Below are positions 5,294 to 12,036 of a DNA stretch of 13,422 nt, piece by piece. Each line of letters begins with the position of its first letter. Position 1 is the stretch's first letter. The notes beneath the pieces are model-generated. The model ran no database searches. It had not been told where the DNA came from and worked only from the letters and a program-made list of their open reading frames with translations. Origin of the DNA: Deltaproteobacteria bacterium. GTDB taxonomy: Bacteria > Myxococcota > Myxococcia > Myxococcales > 40CM-4-68-19. The DNA lies in assembly GCA_018266095.1 (NCBI GenBank), contig JAFEBC010000435.1:1-13422 (forward strand), written 5' to 3'. The position numbers and the translations under genes are program-made.

Positions 5294-7621
5294 ATGTCCG
5301 AGGCTCTGCGCGCGCGTTCGTTCCTGGGTGTCTTCGCGGTCCTCGCCGTAGCCGCGCTCGTGGGCTGCGGCGGCGCCGGCATCGGGCTCGCGAGCGGCAC
5401 GCTCGTCCTCGATCCCAGGACGGTCGTGTTCGGCCCGCCGAAGCTCGACACGCCACAGGACCAGTGGGTCAAGCTCTCCAACACCGGCAAGCTCCCGGTG
5501 CACGTCGCCTCGATCGCCGTCTCCAGCGACCCCAACGTCGAGCTCATCATCGCCAACGTGCTCACCTCCGACTGCAGGGGCGGCGCCCGCAAGACGCCGC
5601 TGACGCTCGCGCCGGGCGAGTGCGCGCGCTTCTTCGTGCGCTGGATCCCCAGCCTCGTTCACGCGGCCTCGGGAGGCATCGCCATCGAGTCCGACGCCCA
5701 GGGCCAGGAGCACCTCGTCCTGGAGGTGAGCGGCACCACCGTCGACCCCAGCGACGGCGGCCACGGCGACGGCGGCTCCCATGACGGCGGCGCGGGCGAT
5801 GGCGGCCACGACGACGGGGGCGCAGGCGATGGAGGCCACGACGACGGCGGCGCGGGCGATGGAGGCCACGACGACGGCGGCTCAGGCGATGGCGGTCACG
5901 ACGACGGCGGCGCAGGCGATGGCGGCCACGACGACGGCGGCGCAGGCGATGGCGGCACCCACGACGACGGCGGCACCCACGACGACGGCGGCACCGGCGA
6001 CGGCGGCCCCCAGGACGGCGGCAGCGGCCCCACCGCGCTCCTCCAGGTGTGCGTGCTCACCGCCTCCGGCGCGGTCGACGAGGCCGCCTGCTCGCGCCTC
6101 TCCGACGCTCCCCCGTTCATGCCCACGCTCGACTTCGGCAACCTCACCAGCGCCGCCAGCGTGTCCCGCGGCGTCCGCTTCAAGAACGAGGGCACCGGCA
6201 CCATCGTCTTCAGCGGCGCCGGACCGCACCTCGCCAGCACCTCGAACCAGGGCTTCTCCATCACGAGCGGCCAGGTCCTGAGCCTCGCCCCGCAGGACAC
6301 GGCGACGATCACCATCCAGTTCACGCCGCCCGAGGCGGGCTCCTTCAGCGGCGCGCTCGTCTTCGCGAGCAACGACACGCGCCCCGGCCAGGGCTCCCTC
6401 GCCATCGCCGCCAGCATCGACGTGCCGCGGCTGTGCGTCTCGGTGCCCGGCCTCGGCTTCAGCGGCGTCGCCGTGGGCCAGAGCCAGAGCGGAGTGGTCA
6501 CCGTCACCAACTGCGGCGCGCAGACGCTCCTCTCCTCCGTCGTCACCATCTCGCCCGTCGCGCCCACCACCAACGAGTTCACCGTCGCCGGCGCGTCCGG
6601 GACCATCGCCCTCGTCCCCGGCGGCTCCGTCGCGCTCACGATCACGTACGCGCCCACCGCGGTCCGCACCGACACCGCCTCGCTCCAGCTCGGCTTCGTC
6701 ACGCAGTCCGCCCAGAGCGTCAGCGCGGCCGTCGCCCTCTCCGGCCAGTCGGTGTCGTCCTCCTGCCAGTCGCTCATCGCCGGCATCGACATCCGCAGCG
6801 CCGACTCCACCGCCTCGATCCCCAACGGGCACGATCGCCGCTTCGAGCTCGGCGCCGACCTGGTGCTCTCCGGCGCCTCGTCGACCGCCCCCAGCGGCGC
6901 CACCTACGACTGGTCGGTCATCGGCGCGCCCGATCCGAGCGTCCTCGGCCACCTGGGCACTGGCCTTGCCCAAGCGGTCCCCTTCACCGTCGCGGGCAAG
7001 TACACCTTCAAGCTCACCGTCTCCTCGGGGAGCTGCAACGCCACCGCCTCCGCCACGCTCATCGCCGTCGGCGCCGTCCACGTCGAGCTCACCTGGCCCG
7101 AGGACCACGGCGACCTCGACCTGCACTACGTCGGCCCGCAGGGCACCCTGTGGGAGCGGCTCAACCAGGTCTGCCCCACCGCCTCCACTGGCACCGGCCT
7201 GCCCTGCGGCGACACCTCCTTCGACCACCTGTCGCCCGACTGGGGCTGCGCGGCCTTCGGCTGCAGCGGCGGCGCCGGCGTCTTCCCCGACGGCGACACC
7301 AAGAACGACCCGCGCCTCATCGCCGACGTGAACTGGGGCTTCGGCCCCGAGATCGTCGAGCACGTGAAGCCGGGCGACGGCGACTACAGCGCCTGGGCGA
7401 CCAACTGGTGCACCCACCTGAGCACCTCGCCGGCCGTGAACTACGGCCCCTCGACCGCGACCATCAAGGTCTGGGCGCATGGCACGCTCGCCTTCACCGC
7501 CGCGCAGTCGCTCAACGAGGCCGAGCAGTGGCAGGCCGCCGTCGTGCACGTGAGCGGGTCGTCGGTCACGGTGTCCTCGGCCAACGCCACGCCGCAGACC
7601 GCGCCCTACGCCTGCCAATAG
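5294..7621 (+). CDS. Large surface lipoprotein with Ig-like domains and Gly/Asp/His repeat linker
   Basis: A 775-residue protein with a lipoprotein signal (basic R6/R8, hydrophobic 10-23, lipobox L22-V-G-C25; no Asp at +2), so probably sorted to the outer membrane. Regions in order: an ASH/'choice-of-anchor D'-like beta domain (about 34-148, ending LVLEVSGT); a low-complexity linker (153-245) of GDGGHDDGGA-type units; a second such domain (273-376, with VRFKNEGTG and ITIQFTPPEAG); a third (378-485); a PKD-like domain (490-593); and a C-terminal domain (595-775) beginning VHVELTWPEDHGDLDLHYV, with likely disulfide cysteines at 627, 638, 652, 657, 706 and 774. The DLDLHYV strand resembles a motif seen in bacterial surface proteins that may bind metal ions. 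The start ATG 5294 has GGGAG 8 nt upstream; an upstream open extension lacks any signal sequence. The specific function is unknown, most likely surface adhesion or envelope interaction. It seems to be monocistronic. Confidence 0.85.
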   Translation: MSEALRARSFLGVFAVLAVAALVGCGGAGIGLASGTLVLDPRTVVFGPPKLDTPQDQWVKLSNTGKLPVHVASIAVSSDPNVELIIANVLTSDCRGGARKTPLTLAPGECARFFVRWIPSLVHAASGGIAIESDAQGQEHLVLEVSGTTVDPSDGGHGDGGSHDGGAGDGGHDDGGAGDGGHDDGGAGDGGHDDGGSGDGGHDDGGAGDGGHDDGGAGDGGTHDDGGTHDDGGTGDGGPQDGGSGPTALLQVCVLTASGAVDEAACSRLSDAPPFMPTLDFGNLTSAASVSRGVRFKNEGTGTIVFSGAGPHLASTSNQGFSITSGQVLSLAPQDTATITIQFTPPEAGSFSGALVFASNDTRPGQGSLAIAASIDVPRLCVSVPGLGFSGVAVGQSQSGVVTVTNCGAQTLLSSVVTISPVAPTTNEFTVAGASGTIALVPGGSVALTITYAPTAVRTDTASLQLGFVTQSAQSVSAAVALSGQSVSSSCQSLIAGIDIRSADSTASIPNGHDRRFELGADLVLSGASSTAPSGATYDWSVIGAPDPSVLGHLGTGLAQAVPFTVAGKYTFKLTVSSGSCNATASATLIAVGAVHVELTWPEDHGDLDLHYVGPQGTLWERLNQVCPTASTGTGLPCGDTSFDHLSPDWGCAAFGCSGGAGVFPDGDTKNDPRLIADVNWGFGPEIVEHVKPGDGDYSAWATNWCTHLSTSPAVNYGPSTATIKVWAHGTLAFTAAQSLNEAEQWQAAVVHVSGSSVTVSSANATPQTAPYACQ
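5791..5956 (+). repeat. 30-nt in-frame tandem repeat in the lipoprotein gene
   Basis: Five near-identical 30-nt units (5791-5820, 5821-5850, 5851-5880, 5881-5910, 5911-5940) and a partial sixth (5941-5956). Each begins CGC(A/G)GGCGATGG or CTCAGGCGATGG and ends in ACGACGACGG plus GG. Each encodes one 10-residue Gly/Asp/His unit. Related shorter units follow to about 6026 (two copies of GTHDDG), with degenerate ones before (from 5752). All unit lengths are multiples of three, so changes in copy number would alter linker length without a frameshift. Confidence 0.92.
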
Positions 7622-7648
7622 CGCCCAGCCGGCGGCCGCCAAGCCTGC

Positions 7649-7654
7649 TACAGT
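7649..7654 (+). promoter_or_regulatory. -10-like box TACAGT upstream of small basic protein gene
   Basis: CCTGCTACAGT sits 10 nt before the GTG start at 7665. A transcript starting about 7 nt after the box would have a leader of only 3-4 nt. No -35 match lies at the proper distance. The vapB promoter has a similar GCTACACT box. Confidence 0.35.
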
Positions 7655-7664
7655 CCGGCCGCGC

Positions 7665-8048
7665 GTGAGCCACTTCTGCACCCTGCATCGTCACGAGTCG
7701 CTCGAGGCCGCCCGCCTGTGCCGCGAGGCGCAGCTTCGCGCCAGCGCCGACATGAAGCTGATGCTCGCGGGCATGCCCCCCAAGCCGCGCCCGCTCCTCC
7801 ACCGGCCGGCCCGCAAGGAGGTGCGCAAGAACGTCACGATCTATGTGTTCTCGGAGGCCGCCCCTCGCGCCCACCGGCACGACCCGGGCGACGAGGCCGA
7901 CACCGAGGAGCTGATGCCGGTGGCCGTCCCCAGCCCCGGACAGCGGCGTCCACGCAGTAAGGTGCCGAGACAAGGGCAGAAATCGCACGCCAAGCTGCCG
8001 CGGACCAAGGCCGGCTCAAAGAAGCGCCGGGGTCATCGCAAGCGCTAG
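7665..8048 (+). CDS. Small basic hypothetical protein
   Basis: A 127-residue protein, not recognised. It starts at GTG 7665, 43 nt after the lipoprotein stop, with no SD but a -10-like TACAGT box 10 nt upstream, so a leaderless or near-leaderless message is possible. The N-terminus has C5-x2-H8-x-H10 and C19 (FCTLHRHESLEAARLC). This resembles the first half of small treble-clef or B-box-like zinc motifs, but the final cysteine of a CxxC is missing. A middle part (about 52-60, KNVTIYVFS) looks like a single beta strand. The last 34 residues contain 16 Lys/Arg and no acidic residue, a tail often seen in nucleic-acid-binding proteins. Codon use is typical of the genome in the first two thirds but includes AGA, CAA, AAA and TCA in the basic tail. 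It probably is a real gene; the function is unknown. Confidence 0.62.
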   Translation: MSHFCTLHRHESLEAARLCREAQLRASADMKLMLAGMPPKPRPLLHRPARKEVRKNVTIYVFSEAAPRAHRHDPGDEADTEELMPVAVPSPGQRRPRSKVPRQGQKSHAKLPRTKAGSKKRRGHRKR

Positions 8049-8107
8049 CGGCCGGCGCCGGGCCAGACAGCCATGCTCGCCGCGCCGCGCCAGAGGGCGG
8101 CCGACAG

Positions 8108-8162
8108 GTGGACGAGCGTCCACTCGACCGATGACGGGGTCAGGGTCCCGCTGATCTATGCT
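8108..8162 (+). promoter_or_regulatory. Putative promoter/operator of the pseudopilin operon
   Basis: The 109-nt gap before the operon holds a perfect dyad GTGGACG-AG-CGTCCAC (8108-8123) and, downstream, a -10-like TATGCT (8157-8162), 7 nt before ATG 8170. The dyad would be centred about 54 nt upstream of a start at 8169-8170, a usual position for an activator. No -35 hexamer at 16-18 nt was found, which also suits activator dependence. Binding protein unknown. Confidence 0.42.
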
Positions 8163-9066
8163 CTCGGGCATGCTCCGGCTCTCCGCGCCCACGCCTTCCC
8201 ACGCCCCTCGTTCCGAGAGCTTCGGCGCGCTCCGCGACGGCGAGCGCGGTCAGGCGTCCCGCGACGGCGAGAGCGGACAGGCGCTCCGCGACAGCGAGAG
8301 CGGCCAAGCCATCGTCGAGGCCGCGCTCATCCTCCCCGCCATGGTCTTCCTCATCCTCTGCGCGCTGCAGCTCACCCTCCTGCAGCAGGCGCGCATCATG
8401 GTCGAGTACGCGGCCTTCAACGCCGCGCGCACCGGCATCGTCCACAACGCCAACAACGGCAACAACGGCACCACCGGGCCCATGCACGACGCGGCCGCCT
8501 TCTCGGTGCTCCCCACCGAGGGCCAGACCGACGACTTCACCCACCTCGCCACCGCGTGGGCCAACTTCCAGACCAAGCAGAACACGCTGCGCGCCGCGGG
8601 CCTGCCGCTCGTGCAGGTGGCCGTGCTCAACCCGCACAAGGCCGACTTCGCCAAGTTCGGCTCGCACCTGAACGGCCTGGAGATCGACTTCGACGACATG
8701 CGCCCCGACGCCGCGCGCGCCACGCTGCTCTCGCTCCAGGTGCGCTACCTGTACGAGCTCAAGGTGCCGTTCGCCAACAAGGTGGTGCAGTCGATCTGGT
8801 TCGCCTCGCAGCTCGGCATCCTCACCACCTGGGCCGGCTACGACATGTCCGGCCCGCGCATCGGCAACGCGCAGGGCGCGGACGCCATCAACACCACCGA
8901 CAACCTCGCCCTGGGCCGCGGCTCCATCCCCGACGGCATGCCGGGCGGCCTCTCCATCTCCGCGCTCGCAGGCCTCGCCCGCGCCAACAAGTTCTATCTG
9001 CCGGTGAACGCCTGGTACACGATGCGCATGCAGTCGAACCCGTACCTCCAGTGGGCGGCGCCATGA
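8158..9066 (+). CDS. TadE-like pseudopilin with tandem cleavage-site repeats
   Basis: A 302-residue protein (298 if ATG 8170 is the start, which a -10-like box 7 nt upstream would support as leaderless). The hydrophilic leader contains three 9-residue repeats, LRDGERGQA (25-33), SRDGESGQA (34-42) and LRDSESGQA (43-51). The last runs into IVEAALILPAMVFLILCALQ, giving G49 | Q50-A-I-V-E54: the Gly at -1 and Glu at +5 of class III prepilins, followed by one membrane segment (about 52-75). As in TadE/TadF, LLQQARIMVEYAAFNAARTG follows. The outer part (about 90-302) has no recognised domain and is longer than in ordinary TadE proteins. The leader would be removed at the inner membrane by a TadV-type peptidase not encoded here. 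The TGA stop overlaps the next ATG (ATGA), indicating translational coupling. Confidence 0.82.
   Translation: MLSGMLRLSAPTPSHAPRSESFGALRDGERGQASRDGESGQALRDSESGQAIVEAALILPAMVFLILCALQLTLLQQARIMVEYAAFNAARTGIVHNANNGNNGTTGPMHDAAAFSVLPTEGQTDDFTHLATAWANFQTKQNTLRAAGLPLVQVAVLNPHKADFAKFGSHLNGLEIDFDDMRPDAARATLLSLQVRYLYELKVPFANKVVQSIWFASQLGILTTWAGYDMSGPRIGNAQGADAINTTDNLALGRGSIPDGMPGGLSISALAGLARANKFYLPVNAWYTMRMQSNPYLQWAAP
8230..8310 (+). repeat. Three 27-nt repeats encoding the prepilin cleavage-site motif
   Basis: Three consecutive 27-nt units (8230-8256, 8257-8283, 8284-8310) share the frame (C/T)(T/C)C CGC GAC (G/A)GC GAG (C/A)GC GG. CA(G/A) GC., coding for [LS]RD[GS]E[RS]GQA. Only the last copy is followed by the hydrophobic segment. 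The first two place Asp at the +5 position (S-R-D, L-R-D). Confidence 0.9.
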
Positions 9067-10700
9067 AGCTGATCTCTGTCCTGCACCGCCTCCGCAAGGA
9101 CGAGGAGGGCCAGACGCTGGTCCTCGGCGCGATGTTCGGCCTTATCCTCGCGCTCTGCATCCTCGGCACCGTGAACCTGGGCCGCGCGGTGTACGCGCGC
9201 ACGCAGCTCCAGACGGCCTGCGACAACGGCGCGTACTCGCAGGCAGCGATGGAGGCCCGCGTCCTCAACTTCACGAGCTACACGAACCGCGCCATGGTCG
9301 TGCACTACGCGTCCGTCATGGCGGCCACGAGCTACCTCACGTGGCTCCACTACATGTGGGCCTTCGTCAAGCCGACGCTGACGGCGCTCTCGTGGATCCC
9401 GTACATCGGCCAGGTCATCCAGGTGGTGAAACAGGTCTTCCAAGTCATCATGGACGTGGTCGATTGGGCGCTGGCGCTGATGTCGCCCATCATCTCCGCG
9501 GCCAACACGGTGCTCTGGGGCCTGCAGGAGGGCGCGTGGCTCTCGGTGTGGGGCAAGCGGCTCGCAGAGCAGATCCCGCCGGAGGCGCACTCGGGCGATC
9601 CGTCGCAGTTCTTCAATCAGTACAAGGCGATCTGGCCGAACCTCATGCCCGTCGCCAACATGGCTGTGTTCTCCCAGACGCGCGGCTACGTGACGCCGCT
9701 GCAGTCGTGGGTCGAGTCGGCCAAGATGCTCATCAACTCCACGGACAACAACGTGCAGGCCGCGCGGCTGCACATGCTGGAGGTGGCGAACTCGGCGCGC
9801 ACGCCGTGGATCGCGTACGGCGACCGCTACTCGAACCCGAGCGGGTCGCCCCTGGCGCGTCACTGGCGCTGGCGGACCCCTTCGGTGCTCGGCTGCCGCG
9901 GTGACTTCGGCGTGGTGTCGCGCACCGAGATGGGCAGCTACAAGCCCAACGGCAGCATCTTCTCCTCGGTCAGCGCGCGCTTCGGCCAGATCTTCTCCGG
10001 CAGCCGCCTGCAGATCGACGTCAGTTGTTGGCTCGTCAACGGCACCATCTCGCTCTTCGGCCTGTCCTCGCTGGACGGCGTCTTCTTCCAGACGAGCAAC
10101 ATCACCAACTACTTCGGGCCGGGCGGCGACAAGTGGTGGGCCAAGCTCCTGGGCTCGCTCGTCGGCGGCTTGGGCATCTTCAAGGCGATGGTGCAGGCGG
10201 GACAGAACTCGGCGCCGAACCCGGACCTGCGCCTGTTCTGGATCTCGCCGTACGTGTACTTCGTGCCCCACGCTGCGGCCAGGCCCGCGGGCGGGCCGCT
10301 CTCGGCCAAGGGCCTGGGCAACTTCGCGCAGCCCGACGTGGCCTTCGGCCTCGCCAAGGAGGCGCTCGACTACAACGCCGAGCCGGGCGCGTCGACGCTC
10401 TTCGGGCGCCGCATCAACGTGAACATGGGCGGCGGCCAGGGCACGACCGACTTCAGCTACACCAACGCCGACTGGCCGCGCCTGCCGGGCATGCCCACTG
10501 GCATCCAGTTCCTGCACAAGGGCTTCAACTCGCTCTGCGCGGCGCAGGTCTACTACCACCGGCCCGGCGAGTGGCGCGAGATGCCGAACTTCTTCAACCC
10601 GCTCTGGTCGGCGCGCCTGATGCCCTTCGTCGAGTCGAACTCGGTGGCGGCGATGAAGCTCAACACCGTGCCGCTCCTGAACCAGTTCATGCTGCACTGA
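9063..10700 (+). CDS. Tad/TadG-like pilus assembly protein, large form
   Basis: A 545-residue protein starting at ATG 9063 in the ATGA overlap with the preceding TadE-like gene. The N-terminus (KDEEGQTLVLGAMFGLILAL, about 12-31, then a membrane segment to about residue 40, then RAVYARTQLQTACDNGAYSQA at 41-61) fits the 'putative Flp pilus-assembly TadE/G-like' N-terminal family, where a hydrophobic helix is followed by an R.QLQ.A.D.A pattern. The leader has G16 with hydrophobic residues after it but L, not E, at +5, so peptidase processing is uncertain. Residues 70-165 are unusually rich in aromatic and hydrophobic residues and may hold one or two amphipathic or membrane helices; another such stretch lies at about 365-390. 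The C-terminal half has no recognised domain. TadG-type proteins are envelope components of Tad pilus systems; the size here suggests a large periplasmic or surface part. Confidence 0.75.
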   Translation: MKLISVLHRLRKDEEGQTLVLGAMFGLILALCILGTVNLGRAVYARTQLQTACDNGAYSQAAMEARVLNFTSYTNRAMVVHYASVMAATSYLTWLHYMWAFVKPTLTALSWIPYIGQVIQVVKQVFQVIMDVVDWALALMSPIISAANTVLWGLQEGAWLSVWGKRLAEQIPPEAHSGDPSQFFNQYKAIWPNLMPVANMAVFSQTRGYVTPLQSWVESAKMLINSTDNNVQAARLHMLEVANSARTPWIAYGDRYSNPSGSPLARHWRWRTPSVLGCRGDFGVVSRTEMGSYKPNGSIFSSVSARFGQIFSGSRLQIDVSCWLVNGTISLFGLSSLDGVFFQTSNITNYFGPGGDKWWAKLLGSLVGGLGIFKAMVQAGQNSAPNPDLRLFWISPYVYFVPHAAARPAGGPLSAKGLGNFAQPDVAFGLAKEALDYNAEPGASTLFGRRINVNMGGGQGTTDFSYTNADWPRLPGMPTGIQFLHKGFNSLCAAQVYYHRPGEWREMPNFFNPLWSARLMPFVESNSVAAMKLNTVPLLNQFMLH

Positions 10701-10702
10701 GG

Positions 10703-12028
10703 ATGACCACCATGCGCGCGCTCGCACACAGGCTCACGCGGAACGAAGAGGGCTCGGCGCTGACCGAGGCGGCCATCCTCTTCCCGGTGCTCATCCTCAT
10801 CCTCTGGTGGTCGTCGGCGATGACCGACATCATGGTCATCAAGCTCAAGGCGCACGAGGCGGCGCGCTTCGCGCTCTGGGAGATGACGGTCTTCCGCGAC
10901 CCCAACGCCATCTCCACCGACGTGCAGAACCGCTTCCGCGACATGCGCTCGCCGGAGTCGGTGAACAACACGGGCACGGGCCTGCTCATGTATCCGCAGG
11001 CGGCGAACATCACCTGGGCGGCGGCCATCGATCCGAAGGCCAAGGAGAAGGCGCTGGGCGGCGTCTACAAGGCGCCCTCGACGGACAGCTGGCTGCTCAA
11101 CTTCGTCAACCAGGTGCTGAACCTGCTCTCGCGCTCGGTGGACACGGCCGTGCGCAATGAGCGCTTCAACACCTACGGCTACGCCGAGGCGCGCATCCAG
11201 CTCGTGCGCGCGTCGCACAAGGGCTCGACCATCCTGAACGGCGGCGACCTCGTGGGCGGCCTGCACAAGAACGACCTGGGCCTGCCGGGCAGCATCGCCA
11301 CGCTGGTGATGAGCTCGCCGGGGCCGACCGAGAGCCCGCAGCGGCTCATCTTCGACTCGTGGAAGGCGTGGCCCAAGCCGGCCGCGTACACCACCAACGG
11401 CGCCAAGACCAACACCGGCGCGACGCCGCAGCAGACCTACCCGACCGTCGAGCAGCAGGTGTCGGCCCAGGTGCAGAACATCACCTTCTTCGGCCTGACG
11501 CGGCTGTCCTGGTTCAACTCCATCCGCAACGCGCTGGGCAAGCTCTCGACGGCGGGCATCACGCAGACGCTGCTCGGCGGCGAGATCCCGGACATGTTCT
11601 CCTCGAACCCGCTCGACAACCCGGGCGGCGGCAAGGCGCGCGGTCCCATCAGCATCCTGCCTGTGGAGCAGCCGACGGAGTCGTGGGCGGTGAAGAGCCC
11701 GAACGGCATGACCCACCGCATGGGCGACACGGGCGGCACGGGCGCCAGCGCGGTCACCAGCGACGAGATGCTGGAGATGAGCGGCGGCGCGGACCGCTCG
11801 CGCTACACGGTGCCGTACCGCGTGCACACGCAGTGGTGGACCGCGGACGGCGGCACCTCGCGCACGAGCGGCGCGTTCGGCAACCGGCTGTCGGCGCCCC
11901 CGGCGGCCATCACCACCACCAACGACTACGTGAAGACGTTCCAGTGCCGCGGCCACTTCTTCGCGGGCGGCATCAGCGGGCAGATCACCGACGTCACCAA
12001 GCGCTACAAGCCGTCGTGCAACCTCTGA
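10703..12028 (+). CDS. TadE-like pseudopilin with large C-terminal domain
   Basis: A 441-residue protein. ATG 10703 follows the previous stop by 2 nt; ATG 10712 (Met4) is better placed behind the GAGG at 10699-10702 (9 nt) and may be the true start. The leader RLTRNEEG17 is followed by S-A-L-T-E22, so Gly -1 and Glu +5 are both present, then the membrane segment AAILFPVLILILWWSSAM (23-40) and KLKAHEAARFALWEM, the usual post-membrane helix of TadE proteins. The rest is a 380-residue polar domain without a recognised family. It has two cysteines close to the C-terminus (TFQCRGHFF and PSCNL) that could form a disulfide. It is far longer than ordinary TadE/TadF. Expected to be cut by prepilin peptidase and to sit in the inner membrane or pilus tip with the neighbouring products. 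Confidence 0.78.
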   Translation: MTTMRALAHRLTRNEEGSALTEAAILFPVLILILWWSSAMTDIMVIKLKAHEAARFALWEMTVFRDPNAISTDVQNRFRDMRSPESVNNTGTGLLMYPQAANITWAAAIDPKAKEKALGGVYKAPSTDSWLLNFVNQVLNLLSRSVDTAVRNERFNTYGYAEARIQLVRASHKGSTILNGGDLVGGLHKNDLGLPGSIATLVMSSPGPTESPQRLIFDSWKAWPKPAAYTTNGAKTNTGATPQQTYPTVEQQVSAQVQNITFFGLTRLSWFNSIRNALGKLSTAGITQTLLGGEIPDMFSSNPLDNPGGGKARGPISILPVEQPTESWAVKSPNGMTHRMGDTGGTGASAVTSDEMLEMSGGADRSRYTVPYRVHTQWWTADGGTSRTSGAFGNRLSAPPAAITTTNDYVKTFQCRGHFFAGGISGQITDVTKRYKPSCNL

Positions 12029-12036
12029 GGCCCCCG

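Noticed and set aside
5049..5456. Upstream extension of the response regulator frame to an ATG at 5456
   Set aside because: The extra 136 residues are Arg/Ser/Pro-rich with no homology signal, would overlap the divergent lipoprotein gene, and ATG 5048 has a strong SD.
5791..5956. CRISPR array
   Set aside because: Units are contiguous without spacers and lie in frame within a coding sequence.
5752..6026. RTX-type calcium-binding nonapeptide array in the lipoprotein
   Set aside because: Units are 10 residues and lack the GGxGxDxUx pattern with a large hydrophobic residue.
7631..7640. Palindrome GGCGGCCGCC after the lipoprotein stop as a terminator
   Set aside because: A palindrome without loop and without a T run; short GC palindromes are expected by chance in this composition.
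5882..7681. 599-codon minus-strand open frame opposite the lipoprotein gene
   Set aside because: Product is a Gly/Ala/Arg/Val low-complexity shadow; the plus strand has a lipobox and recognisable domains.
8050..8063. CCGGCGCCGG palindrome after the small basic protein gene
   Set aside because: No loop and no T tract, so not a convincing terminator; likely compositional.
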